Assembly: GCF_000588875.1 (NCBI RefSeq)
Contig: NZ_JEMV01000051.1
Coordinates: forward strand, 1-33,575
Source: Sphingobium sp. Ant17
Lineage (GTDB): Bacteria; Pseudomonadota; Alphaproteobacteria; Sphingomonadales; Sphingomonadaceae
DNA: 33,575 bases
Direction: 5' to 3'
The notes beneath the pieces are model-generated. The model was given only the letters and a program-made list of their open reading frames with translations, did no database searches and had not been told where the DNA came from. Below are positions 9,159 through 17,072 of this stretch, one piece after another. The position numbers and the translations under genes are program-made. Each line of letters opens with the position of its first letter. Position 1 is the first letter of the stretch.

Positions 9159-10267
9159 AAGTCGAGCACCGTGAAGATCACGGCGAACACCGCGTCGAAC
9201 ATGATGACCATGAAGACCGACTGAACGACCGAAGAAGTGACGTTGCGGCCGAGGCTCTGCACATCGCCGCCCACCATCAATCCGTGCCGGCAGCCGGCGG
9301 CGGCGATCACCAGCGCGAGAAACGGCGCCTTACTCATCCCCATCCAAAAATGCTTGATGGCGACCATCTCGAGCGTCCGTTGGATAAAGAATGCGGGATT
9401 GATATCGATCGTTGCCCAACTCACCAACAGCCCGCCGGCGAGGCCGCCTATATCGGCGCAGAAGGTCATCAGCGGCATCATCAAGAGCGCGGCCAGGACG
9501 CGCGGGATCACAAGGGCGTCGAAGCGGTCGACGCCCATGACCTGCATGGCGTCGGTTTCCTGGTTCATGCGCATTGCGCCGATCTGCGCGGCGAACGAGG
9601 ACGCGGAGCGGCCCGCCAGCAGGATCGCGGCGATGACGACGCCGAACTCGCGCAGGACGGCAACACCAACGAGTTCGACCGTGAACACCTCCACGCCCAA
9701 AGTCGTCAGCAGATTGGTGCCGACGAGCGCGATCACCGCGCCGATGAAGAAGGTCATCGTGAACACGATCGGCAAGGCGTTGATGCCCGCGTCCTGCATC
9801 ACTGCGAAGAGCGGCGTCATCCGCAATCGTCCGGGATGGATGATCGTTCGCCCAATGGCCGCTACGAGGTGCCCTGTGAACTCCAGCATGTCATATGCGT
9901 CGCGGGCGAGATGGACGACGTGGCGCCCGAAGCGGTCGAAAATGCTGGCCAGATCCCCGCTACTCTGCCGGGATGGTGTTTCCGCATCTAGCGCCGGCCG
10001 GACGAGCGTGATCAACCGGTGCAGATCCTCTCGCGGGCCACAGTCGATATCGACGTCTTTCGCCACGAACTGCAGCAGCGCGAGCGCCCCAGCCGTATCG
10101 ATCCGTCCCAGGTCGGACAGGTCAATGCGACGGACCTCGTCACGCCCACCCATACGTGCGGACAATCGGACCAGGGCGTTGCCCAGGTCCAGCGCCGTCC
10201 AGTCGCCGATCGTGTGAAGCGTCGTCTCGCCGTTGCGATCATAAAGGCGCCAATCCGCGGTCGTCAT
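9155..10267 (-). CDS. mlaE: STAS-MlaE lipid ABC transporter permease
   Basis: This permease has an N-terminal STAS-like domain (about residues 1-100; IDLSDLGRIDTAGALALLQF) followed by the MlaE domain of about five membrane helices. The conserved cytoplasmic segment MQVMGVDRFDALVIPRVLA and the motifs LVGVAVLREFGVVIAAILLAGRSAS and GGLAGGLLVSW identify MlaE. The frame is open further upstream to 10360, but the extra 31 residues look non-coding. ATG 10267 has GGAG at a workable distance and overlaps the preceding short frame as ATGA. Length is 370 residues. With MlaF, MlaD and the lipoprotein it forms a complete lipid transporter. Confidence 0.9.
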   Translation of the reverse strand: MTTADWRLYDRNGETTLHTIGDWTALDLGNALVRLSARMGGRDEVRRIDLSDLGRIDTAGALALLQFVAKDVDIDCGPREDLHRLITLVRPALDAETPSRQSSGDLASIFDRFGRHVVHLARDAYDMLEFTGHLVAAIGRTIIHPGRLRMTPLFAVMQDAGINALPIVFTMTFFIGAVIALVGTNLLTTLGVEVFTVELVGVAVLREFGVVIAAILLAGRSASSFAAQIGAMRMNQETDAMQVMGVDRFDALVIPRVLAALLMMPLMTFCADIGGLAGGLLVSWATIDINPAFFIQRTLEMVAIKHFWMGMSKAPFLALVIAAAGCRHGLMVGGDVQSLGRNVTSSVVQSVFMVIMFDAVFAVIFTVLDL

Positions 10268-10458
10268 CGCGGGAGCGCCGCTCCAAGTCGAACGCGGGGC
10301 GGCGATCGACGATGACCGACGAGATTTTTGCCGTGACTGGCAAGCCACTGCCTGATGCAATGGTAGCCTGAAGCTCCATCAGGTGGTCGGCCGGTGATAT
10401 CGCTTTCAGTGACGGCGGCGAGCTGAGGTTTGGCCACATAGGCGGCAATCGGGGTCAC
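10264..10458 (-). CDS. Short uncertain frame between ackA and mlaE
   Basis: A 64-residue frame starts at GTG 10458, overlapping the restored acetate-kinase stop as GTGA, and ends overlapping the mlaE ATG as ATGA. The first ~23 codons (TPIAAYVAKPQLAAVTESD) have the GC-rich third positions of real genes here. The rest does not, while another frame looks more coding-like from about 10370. It may be a small gene, a gene broken by one or two further deletions, or only spacer. I recognise no family. Confidence 0.3.
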   Translation of the reverse strand: MTPIAAYVAKPQLAAVTESDITGRPPDGASGYHCIRQWLASHGKNLVGHRRSPPRVRLGAALPR

Positions 10459-11650
10459 CGTCCACCTCCTGGTGCAGGCAGGACGCCAAGGGTGTGGACG
10501 GCGATCATGCGCTCCTCGTCGGTCGGGATGACGCGGGCGATGATCCTGCTGTCCGGCCGGCTGATGACCGGCGCATTGCGGGCGTGAGATCCCGGTCGAT
10601 GGTCAGGCCGGTCCAGGCCAGGCGCTCGCAGATCGATGCGCGGATGATCGGGTCATTTTCGCCGATGCCCGCCGTAAAGACGATCCCGTCAAGGCCGCCG
10701 AGAGAGGAGACGAGCGCACCGGCTTCCCGCGCCGCGCGCCAGGTGAAGAGGTCGATGGCCTCGGCGGCGTGCGGGTCTTCGCTCTTGTGGAGCGCGCGCA
10801 TGTCGCTCGACACGCCTGACACGCCGAGCAGGCCGGACTGCTGGTACAGAAGCGTCTCGATCTCGCCGCTGCTCATGCCTTCCTGGGTCAGAAGGTGGAG
10901 CAGGACGCCGGGATCGATGTTGCCGCAGCGCGTTCCCATCATCAGCCCGTCGAGCGCGGTGAAGCCCATCGTCGTATCGACGCTCTTTCCCTCACGCATC
11001 GCGCACAGGCTCGCGCCGTTTCCCAGGTGGGCGACGATCAATCGCCCGCCCGCCAGCTCCGGGTCGATCTCCCTCAGCGTCCGCGCGATATATTCGTAGG
11101 AGAGACCATGGAAGCCATAGCGCCGGATGCCCTTGTCGTGCAGTGCGCGGGGCAGGGCGAAGCGCGTGGCGCTGTCCGCCCGGTCGTGATGGAAGGCGGT
11201 ATCGAAGCAGGCGACCTGGGGAAGGGCAGGCGCCAGCGCCCGGATGGCCCGGATCGCTGCGAGATTGTGGGGCTGGTGGAGCGGCGCCAAGGGGCTCAGC
11301 GCGTCCAGTGCAGTGAGCAGGGCGTCGTCGACCAGTAGCGGCCGCGCAAACGCCATTCCGCCATGGACGACGCGATGGCCGATGGCGATGATCTCATGTT
11401 CGGGCAGGTGATCTCCCGCCCAGGCGAACAGGTCATGAAGCAGGGCCTCGTGGGTCAGCCCCGCGCCATTGTTCCAGCTGCGGTCGACCAGGACGGCGCC
11501 ATCGGCGTCGCGCGCCACGAGCCGCGGAGCCGTGCCGATCCCTTCCAGCTTGCCGGCCGCGGCATGGCGCGGGCCGTCGGTGTCGAGCGTGAACAGCGCG
11601 AACTTGATGCTCGACGAGCCCGCATTGATGCTGACGACGGCGCCGCTCAT
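10455..11650 (-). CDS. ackA: Acetate kinase (one frameshift near the C-terminus)
   Basis: This enzyme converts acetyl-phosphate and ADP to acetate and ATP, or the reverse. Family features are the N-terminal NAGSSSIKFALF, GHRVVHGG, DTAFH, GFHGLSYEY and HLGNGASLCA motifs, then FTAGIGEND near the C-terminus. After ...ICERLAWTGLTIDRDLTP the frame breaks at about 10579 (CCCGC-AATGCG lacks a base). The other frame supplies the expected ending NAPVISRPDSRIIARVIPTD followed by EERMIAVHTL, with stop TGA 10457-10455. Restored length of 398 residues is normal. The start overlaps the phosphotransacetylase stop (ATGA). It acts with the preceding enzyme in substrate-level ATP production when oxygen is low. 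Confidence 0.92.
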
Positions 11651-13074
11651 GCCAGGGGCTTGCCTTCGGGCAGGCCCGGTGCCGCCATGGTGGCGGCACG
11701 CGCGAGCAGCACCGCGACCGCGCAGGAGGCGAGCCGTGTGCGTAGGGAATCTGCGCGGCTGGTAAGGATGATCGGCACGCGCGCGCCCAGCACCACCCCG
11801 GCGGCATCCGCCCCGCCGAGAAATGTCAGCTGCTTGGCAAGCATGTTTCCGGCCTCGAGGGTGGGGACGACCAGGATCTCGGCCTTGCCCGCCACGGGCG
11901 AGACGATCCCCTTTTCCTTGGCCGCCGCCTCGCTGATCGCATTGTCGAACGCCAGCGGGCCATCGAGCACGCCGCCTGAAATCTGACCGCGATCGGCCAT
12001 CTTGCAGAGCGCGGCGGCGTCGAGCGTCGATCGCATCGACGGATTGATCGTCTCCACCGCCGACAGGATCGCGACCTTGGGACTTTCGATCCCGATGACA
12101 TGGGCTAGATCGATGGCGTTGCGGATGATGTCCGCCTTTTCTTCGAGCGTCGGTTCGATGTTGATCGCCGCATCGGTGATGATCAGCGGAGTAGGGTGCT
12201 CCGGCACATCCATCAAATAGGCATGGCTGATGCGGCGCTCGGTCCTGAGCCCCGTTGCGGACGAGACCACTGCGCCCATCAGTTCGTCGGTATGGAGGGA
12301 GCCCTTCATCAGCAACCGCGCCTCACCCGAGCGGACGAGCGCCACGGCCTGCGCGGCAGCGGCGTGGCTGTGCGGCGCGGCTATCAGGCGGAAAGCGGTT
12401 ATGTCCTTGCCGGCGTCCCTGGCCGCCGCCCGGATTTTCTCCTCGGGGCCAACGAGAATCGGCTGGATCAGGCCGGCCTCGGCGGCCTCCACCGCCGCGA
12501 GAATCGCGGCGGTATTGCAGGGATGTGCTACGGCGGTCGGTATGGCGTCGCCGCCGGCCGTCATCTCGATCAGTTTGCGATATCCATCATGATCGGAAAC
12601 GCGGATGTCGGGCAAGGCCATCCGGGGGGCGCGGACCTTTTCGGTCGGCGCCTTGACCTCGGCCTGCCCTGTTATGACGTCCTGTCCGTTCTGGTTGACG
12701 CAGCGGCAGTCGAGGCGAACGACATGGTGCTCGGCACGTTTCTCCGTGACGGTCACCGAGGCGGTGACGGTATCTCCGAGGCAGACCGGCCGGATGAAGC
12801 GCAGGGTCTGGCTGACATAGATGGTGCCGGGACCGGGGAGCTCGGTTCCGAGCGTGGCGGAAATGAGCCCGCCGCCCCACATGCCGGGCGCGATCACCTG
12901 ATGGAACATGTCGGTGGCGGCATAGGCCGGATCGAGTTGCACCGGATTTGCGTCGCCTGAAACGCGCGCGAAAAGCTGCATGTCCTGCTCGCACAACGTG
13001 CGGACAACGCTCGCCGTGTCGCCGACGACAATCTCGTCGAAGGTGCGGTTCTCGATCATATCGATCACGGCCAC
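11647..13074 (-). CDS. MaoC-like hydratase fused to phosphate acetyl/butyryltransferase
   Basis: This 475-residue bifunctional protein has an N-terminal hot-dog MaoC domain (about residues 10-140) and a C-terminal phosphotransacetylase/phosphotransbutyrylase domain (about 165-465). The latter includes LMKGSLHTDELM, SHAYLMDVP and TDAAINIEP. It would interconvert acyl-CoA and acyl-phosphate for the acetate kinase encoded next. In the MaoC part the usual catalytic Asp is present (SGDANP, D41) but the His five residues later is Gln (Q46), so hydratase activity is doubtful. The start GTG 13074 lies 3 bases after the PHA synthase stop; ATG 13059 is an alternative. The PTA part is secure. Confidence 0.9.
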   Translation of the reverse strand: MAVIDMIENRTFDEIVVGDTASVVRTLCEQDMQLFARVSGDANPVQLDPAYAATDMFHQVIAPGMWGGGLISATLGTELPGPGTIYVSQTLRFIRPVCLGDTVTASVTVTEKRAEHHVVRLDCRCVNQNGQDVITGQAEVKAPTEKVRAPRMALPDIRVSDHDGYRKLIEMTAGGDAIPTAVAHPCNTAAILAAVEAAEAGLIQPILVGPEEKIRAAARDAGKDITAFRLIAAPHSHAAAAQAVALVRSGEARLLMKGSLHTDELMGAVVSSATGLRTERRISHAYLMDVPEHPTPLIITDAAINIEPTLEEKADIIRNAIDLAHVIGIESPKVAILSAVETINPSMRSTLDAAALCKMADRGQISGGVLDGPLAFDNAISEAAAKEKGIVSPVAGKAEILVVPTLEAGNMLAKQLTFLGGADAAGVVLGARVPIILTSRADSLRTRLASCAVAVLLARAATMAAPGLPEGKPLA

Positions 13075-13077
13075 CGC

Positions 13078-14838
13078 TCAATGCTCCAGCACATAGCGGC
13101 CGGGAGCGTTGTCGATCACCGGATAGTCCTTGTCCGGCGCGCCCATCGGCGGCGGAGCGACCGGCTCGCCCGAACGCGCGCGCAGCCACTCGTCCCAGGC
13201 GACCCACCAGGATCCGTCCCGCACGAGCGCATGCGCCATCCAATCGTCCGGATCGAGCGCGGCGCCGTCTGCCTCACGGGTGAGGATATGGTAGCGTCGC
13301 CCCTTGTGCCCGGGCTCGGAGACGATCCCGGCATTGTGCCCGCCGCTGGTCAGCGCGAATGTGATCTCGGCGCTGCTCAGCATATGGATCTTGTGGACCG
13401 AACGCCACGGAGCGACATGGTCGCGTTCGGTGCCGACGACGAACATCGGCTTGCGCAGCGCGGACAGGCTGATGGTTCGGCCGTCGATCTTGTAGCGACC
13501 CTCGGCGAGATCGTCGTCGAGGAACAGGCGGCGCAGATATTGGCTGTGCATCGCGTAAGGCATCCGCGTGCCATCGGCGTTCCACGCCATCAGGTCCGAC
13601 ATCGGCTCGCGCTCGCCCATCAGATAGGTGTTGAGGATCCGCGACCAGACGAGGTCGTTCGAGCGCAAAATCTGGAAGGCGCCGCCCATCTGCGTGCCGT
13701 CGAGATAGCCCTTGCTCCACATCATATTCTCGAGCACGTTGAGCTGCGCCTCGTCGATGAACAAGCCAAGTTCGCCCGGCTCGCTGAACTCGGTCTGGGC
13801 GGCGAACAGGGTGATGGTGGCGAGCCGCTCATCGCCGTCGCGCGCCATCGCCGCCGCCGCGATCGACAGCAGCGTGCCGCCGATGCAATAGCCGACGGCG
13901 TGAACGGTCGGCGCTCCGGTGATCGCCGTCACCGCGTCGAGCGCCGCCATCGGGCCCAGCCGCCGATAGGCCTCCATGTCGAGGTCGCGGTCCGCGCTGA
14001 CGGGATTGTGCCAGGAGATGATGAAGACCGTATAGCCCTGCCCGGTCAGCCAGCGGACCAGCGAGTTCTCCGGCGACAGGTCGAGAATATAATATTTCAT
14101 GATCCAGGCCGGCACGATCAGAATGGGTTCCGGCCGCACGGTGTCCGTGGTCGGCGCATATTGGATCAGCTCGATCAGCTCGTTGCGATAAACGACCTTG
14201 CCGGGCGTGGTTGCAACATCCTTCCCGACCTCGAACGCTTCGGCACCCACCGGCAGCTCTCCGCGCATGGTGCGCTGCATATCCTCCAGCAATAGCCTGG
14301 CACCCTCGACAAGGCATTGCCCGCCGGTCTCGAATATCCGCTTCTGGAGGACGGGATTGGTCGCGACGAAATTGGTCGGCGCCATCGTGTCGAGGATCTG
14401 CCGCATCCCGAAGGCGACCATGTCTTCATGATGCCTCGTGACGCCCACCACGCCGGTCGTGGCCGCATGCCACCATTGCTGGTTGAGAAGGAAAGCCTGC
14501 GCGATCAGGTTGAAAGGCGCTTCCTTCCATGCCGGATCGACGAAGCGACGATCCTGTGGCAGCGGCTCGATTGCGGGAGCAGCGTCATGGTCGCCGATGC
14601 TGCGCACGGCATAGTCGCCGAGCCGCATGAATTTGCGTGTCGTCTTGGCCGCCAGCTGCAACTGCTTGCCCGGCGAGCTGGCAAGATGCATGCCCCAGTC
14701 GGAGAAGGCCTGCAGGATCGTCGCGGGCGAGAGTCCGCTGGTCAGCTGCGCCATGCCGGCGATCGCGGCCCGGTCGAGAGTTTCGGCAATGCCGTCGAGC
14801 GGATCGGACGCGTCCTGACGTGAATGCGCTGCTGCCAT
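13078..14838 (-). CDS. phaC: Class I-like poly(3-hydroxyalkanoate) synthase
   Basis: This 586-residue enzyme polymerises (R)-3-hydroxyacyl-CoA into storage polyester at granule surfaces. An N-terminal PhaC domain (DPAWKEAPFNLIAQAFLLNQ) precedes an alpha/beta-hydrolase core. The lipase-like box is GYCIGGT with Cys318, and the other likely catalytic residues are Asp473 (GTERDHVAPW) and His501 (SGGHNAGIVSEPG). The spacing is close to that of the Cupriavidus necator enzyme. The RBS AGGAG sits 7 bases before ATG 14838. It heads the minus-strand operon, and a TTACGTAA palindrome lies 55 bases upstream of the start. Low-oxygen expression would let PHA act as an electron sink. Confidence 0.93.
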   Translation of the reverse strand: MAAAHSRQDASDPLDGIAETLDRAAIAGMAQLTSGLSPATILQAFSDWGMHLASSPGKQLQLAAKTTRKFMRLGDYAVRSIGDHDAAPAIEPLPQDRRFVDPAWKEAPFNLIAQAFLLNQQWWHAATTGVVGVTRHHEDMVAFGMRQILDTMAPTNFVATNPVLQKRIFETGGQCLVEGARLLLEDMQRTMRGELPVGAEAFEVGKDVATTPGKVVYRNELIELIQYAPTTDTVRPEPILIVPAWIMKYYILDLSPENSLVRWLTGQGYTVFIISWHNPVSADRDLDMEAYRRLGPMAALDAVTAITGAPTVHAVGYCIGGTLLSIAAAAMARDGDERLATITLFAAQTEFSEPGELGLFIDEAQLNVLENMMWSKGYLDGTQMGGAFQILRSNDLVWSRILNTYLMGEREPMSDLMAWNADGTRMPYAMHSQYLRRLFLDDDLAEGRYKIDGRTISLSALRKPMFVVGTERDHVAPWRSVHKIHMLSSAEITFALTSGGHNAGIVSEPGHKGRRYHILTREADGAALDPDDWMAHALVRDGSWWVAWDEWLRARSGEPVAPPPMGAPDKDYPVIDNAPGRYVLEH

Positions 14839-14893
14839 CTTGGAGCTCCTGAAAAAATCCTGTCTCTACTGCAGCTGCACACGCGCAAGCGCA

Positions 14894-14901
14894 TTACGTA
14901 A
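14894..14901 (-). promoter_or_regulatory. TACGTA palindrome upstream of phaC, possible FixJ site
   Basis: TTACGTAA lies within the wider near-palindrome GCATTACGTAAATGC, 55 bases upstream of the phaC start. It resembles the FixJ core GTAMGTAG known from Sinorhizobium meliloti (recalled, not searched) and matches perfect CTACGTAG sites upstream of both receiver genes. Confidence 0.45.
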
Positions 14902-15388
14902 ATGCCCCAAGCCGCATGTCCCACGGCATTCCATTGTTATCACTTTCGTCTGTATTTTCAGGTATTTTGCGCCAAGGCTTGATCCGAGCTTGGGAAAAGA
15001 ATCGTACCTTCGCAACTGCAGGAAACGGTACTGCAAAGGTTAGATACAGCGCAAGTTCGCCGGTTGCTCCCGAACATTCTCCACTGCGATCCATCGCCGC
15101 GCGCGTGCCCTGAAAAAGCAGCTTGCCTCATGGATGATATAGGTGCGACACGGCGGAATTGATCTTGGTAAACCCAATGATCGAACAGAAGCAGACGGTC
15201 TTGCCTAGCCGTCCTTACATAGTGACCCTCGCGGCACCAGATCCTGACCGACAATGCTCTCCGTATGGTCATCCAGAGCGCGCGTCTTGCCGCTGTCGCC
15301 AGGGGGTTGCAGGGTCGGTCGCGGATGGATTGACACCGCTCCCCTTGGAGTCGAAATCAGCAGTGGCGCTATCCGTCACTTGGGAAAT

Positions 15389-15396
15389 CTACGTAG
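15389..15396 (+). promoter_or_regulatory. CTACGTAG palindrome upstream of receiver gene 1, possible FixJ site
   Basis: A perfect 8-base palindrome lies 64 bases before the TTG start at 15461. It matches seven of eight positions of the FixJ core GTAMGTAG on both strands. The same 8-mer occurs 72 bases upstream of the paralogous receiver gene. Confidence 0.55.
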
Positions 15397-15460
15397 TTCA
15401 GAGCGGCGACATTGCCGTTAGACCGAATCGACCGGAAGATTCCGGCAATCCCTGGTTTGT

Positions 15461-15871
15461 TTGGCACGAGTGACACATAGGCCCACCGACCTGCAGATTC
15501 CTCGCGCCGTGATCCTCCTTGTCGAGAGCGACACCGGATTGAGGCGCGCGTTGCACCTGTTGCTTATGGCTCGCGGTTATGGCGTGAAAGCCTATGCAGA
15601 GGAGACCCGCCTCCTGGCAGATCCGATGACAGAGGAGGGAGCTTGCCTGATCGCCGAGCATCGGCCCGTTCATGTGGATGGAATCGATCTTCTGCATCAG
15701 CTCCGGGCGGCGGGCTGGCAGCATCCGGTCATTCTAACCACAACCGATCATTCTGCGGAGACTGAACTCTGCGCACGCGGTGCGGGCTGCGCGCATATTC
15801 TCCACAAGCCGTTCGCCCATCATCTGCTTTTTGGCCTCGTCGACAGGGTCGTGGCGCGCGGTCCCGGTTAG
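15461..15871 (+). CDS. Degenerate single-domain receiver protein (FixT-like candidate), phospho-Asp replaced by Glu
   Basis: This 136-residue stand-alone receiver domain has no output domain. It is clearly paralogous to the receiver at 15938-16357: both share LADP/IADP, a GWQ-HP/RP-V/AIL segment and overall spacing. Where the paralogue has VADYRMPEMDG, this one reads IAEHRPVHVDG, so the phosphoacceptor Asp is Glu66. The acidic pair (VESD), Thr (LTTTD) and Lys (HKPF) remain. It has three cysteines (62, 104, 110), two in CARGAGC. The start is uncertain: TTG 15461 or GTG 15470, with no strong RBS. It may be a constitutive or redox-sensing partner of FixL, by analogy with Caulobacter FixT. Confidence 0.75.
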   Translation: MARVTHRPTDLQIPRAVILLVESDTGLRRALHLLLMARGYGVKAYAEETRLLADPMTEEGACLIAEHRPVHVDGIDLLHQLRAAGWQHPVILTTTDHSAETELCARGAGCAHILHKPFAHHLLFGLVDRVVARGPG

Positions 15872-15937
15872 ACGCAGCAATTGGCAGCGGCTAGCGGTCC
15901 CATGCACGCGCTGCAGCGGCCAACGCCACTTCGCCGC

Positions 15938-16357
15938 TCACGAAGATGGGGCAGGGGAGGCGCGGGGCGGGGCCGTCAATCGCGCGACAGCGTCAGCGAG
16001 CGCATGCTCGCGCAACGGTTTCTCGATGACGATGCTGAAGCCCTCCTTCATCGCCCGCTCGACAAGATCTGGCGAGCCATAGGCGGTGACGAGGATCGCC
16101 GGTCGTTGCCATCCCCGTGCACGGAGGGAACGCAAGACCGCAAGGCCATCCATCTCGGGCATGCGATAGTCGGCGACCAGGCAAACCGCCTCGTCCACAA
16201 GCGGATCGGCGATCAATGCTGCGCTTGATGCATAGGAGCGGATGTCATAGCCTTGGGCGTGAAGGAGAAGTTGGAGAGAGCGCCGCACGCCGGGCTCGTC
16301 CTCCACCAGTAGAATCTTCGGGCGCTCCATCGGGAGAGCTGCAATATTGCCATTCAT
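15938..16357 (-). CDS. Single-domain response regulator (FixT-like candidate)
   Basis: This 139-residue receiver domain has every canonical residue: acidic cluster LVEDE (D20/E21), phosphoacceptor Asp63 in VADYRMPEMDG, Thr91 in LVTAYG and Lys113 in IEKP. A short Pro/Ala/Ser tail follows. It lies directly downstream of fixL-fixJ on the same strand but has its own upstream gap with a CTACGTAG palindrome. In Caulobacter a single-domain receiver, FixT, is induced by the FixLJ pathway and inhibits FixL, so a feedback role is the best hypothesis. ATG 16357 was chosen; M10 is an alternative. Confidence 0.88.
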   Translation of the reverse strand: MNGNIAALPMERPKILLVEDEPGVRRSLQLLLHAQGYDIRSYASSAALIADPLVDEAVCLVADYRMPEMDGLAVLRSLRARGWQRPAILVTAYGSPDLVERAMKEGFSIVIEKPLREHALADAVARLTAPPRASPAPSS

Positions 16358-16429
16358 GATCGTCTCGCATTGACCGGCTCATGATATTTGGCCGGATGCG
16401 AGGAATCGCAGCAAAACCGCAGCAAGTCG

Positions 16430-16437
16430 CTACGTAG
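16430..16437 (-). promoter_or_regulatory. CTACGTAG palindrome between fixJ and receiver gene 2, possible FixJ site
   Basis: This perfect palindrome is identical to the one upstream of receiver gene 1. It lies 5 bases past the fixJ stop and 72 bases before the receiver start. It suggests the receiver has its own FixJ-dependent promoter, as a feedback gene would. Confidence 0.55.
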
Positions 16438-16442
16438 AGGTC

Positions 16443-17072
16443 CTATGACCCGTCGTTCCCAAGATTGGCGGCGAAGGCGATGCGCAGCGCGTCGGACAGG
16501 CTACGGACCCCCAGCTTCGTCATCAGATTGGCGCGATGGACCTCCACGGTTCGGGGCGATATGCCGAGGTCATAGGCGATCGTCTTGTTGGGCAGACCTT
16601 CGGCCAGACCCTTGAGCACATCCTGCTCGCGCCCGGTCAGTGCCGAGATCATCACGGCAGCGTCGGCCGCCCGTACTGCACGCTTCCCAGTGTCGTCGAG
16701 CCGTTCGAAAGCGATACCAATAGCATCCAGCAACACCGCCTTTTCGAAGGGTTTTTCGATGAACTCGACCGCGCCTGCCTTCATGGCGCGCACCGCGATC
16801 GAGATATCGCCATGGCCAGTGAGGATGATGACAGGCATCGCCACGCCACGTTCGAGAAGCGCTTGCTGCACCTCAAGACCGTCCATCTCGGGCATACGCA
16901 CGTCAAGCAGGATGCAGCCGGGCTCCGCGTGGCGCACCTCGCGAAGAAAGGCGACGCCCGAAGCATAGGTTGCGACCGAAAACCCGGAGGTCTTGAGCAT
17001 GAATCCAGCTGATCGCCGGATCGCATCCTCATCATCCACGATATGGATCATACGTCTATCCGTCATTGGCAT
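16443..17072 (-). CDS. fixJ: FixJ-family response regulator
   Basis: This 209-residue transcription factor receives phosphate from FixL. The receiver domain (about residues 7-125) has VDDED, Asp57 in LLDVRMPEMDG, Thr85 (ILTGHGD) and Lys107 (IEKPF). The LuxR/NarL-type helix-turn-helix (about 145-205) reads LTGREQDVLKGLAEGLPNKT, then ISPRTVEVHRANLM. The start overlaps the fixL 3' end; ATG 17072 and ATG 17066 are both possible. It is the likely binder of the TACGTA palindromes, since FixJ-type HTH proteins recognise a GTAMGTAG-like core. Confidence 0.93.
   Translation of the reverse strand: MPMTDRRMIHIVDDEDAIRRSAGFMLKTSGFSVATYASGVAFLREVRHAEPGCILLDVRMPEMDGLEVQQALLERGVAMPVIILTGHGDISIAVRAMKAGAVEFIEKPFEKAVLLDAIGIAFERLDDTGKRAVRAADAAVMISALTGREQDVLKGLAEGLPNKTIAYDLGISPRTVEVHRANLMTKLGVRSLSDALRIAFAANLGNDGS

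Larger units (their letters stand above)
14839..15460. other. Divergent intergenic region between phaC and a receiver gene
   Basis: This 622-base stretch has no convincing gene; short open frames on both strands have rare-residue-rich, non-coding composition. It carries TTACGTAA (14894-14901) near phaC and CTACGTAG (15389-15396) near the receiver gene, and presumably both promoters. The remaining ~450 bases are unexplained. Confidence 0.6.

Noticed and set aside
9140..10217. Long plus-strand frames across mlaF/mlaE
   Set aside because: They are antisense to strongly conserved Mla genes, with His/Arg-rich products and no family motif.
13081..14295. 404-codon plus-strand frame across phaC
   Set aside because: It is antisense to an intact PHA synthase with a complete catalytic triad.
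14894..15200. Search for FNR/FixK boxes (TTGAT-N4-ATCAA) in intergenic regions
   Set aside because: Only half-sites such as TTGATC near 15159 were seen; no convincing full box was found near any operon start.
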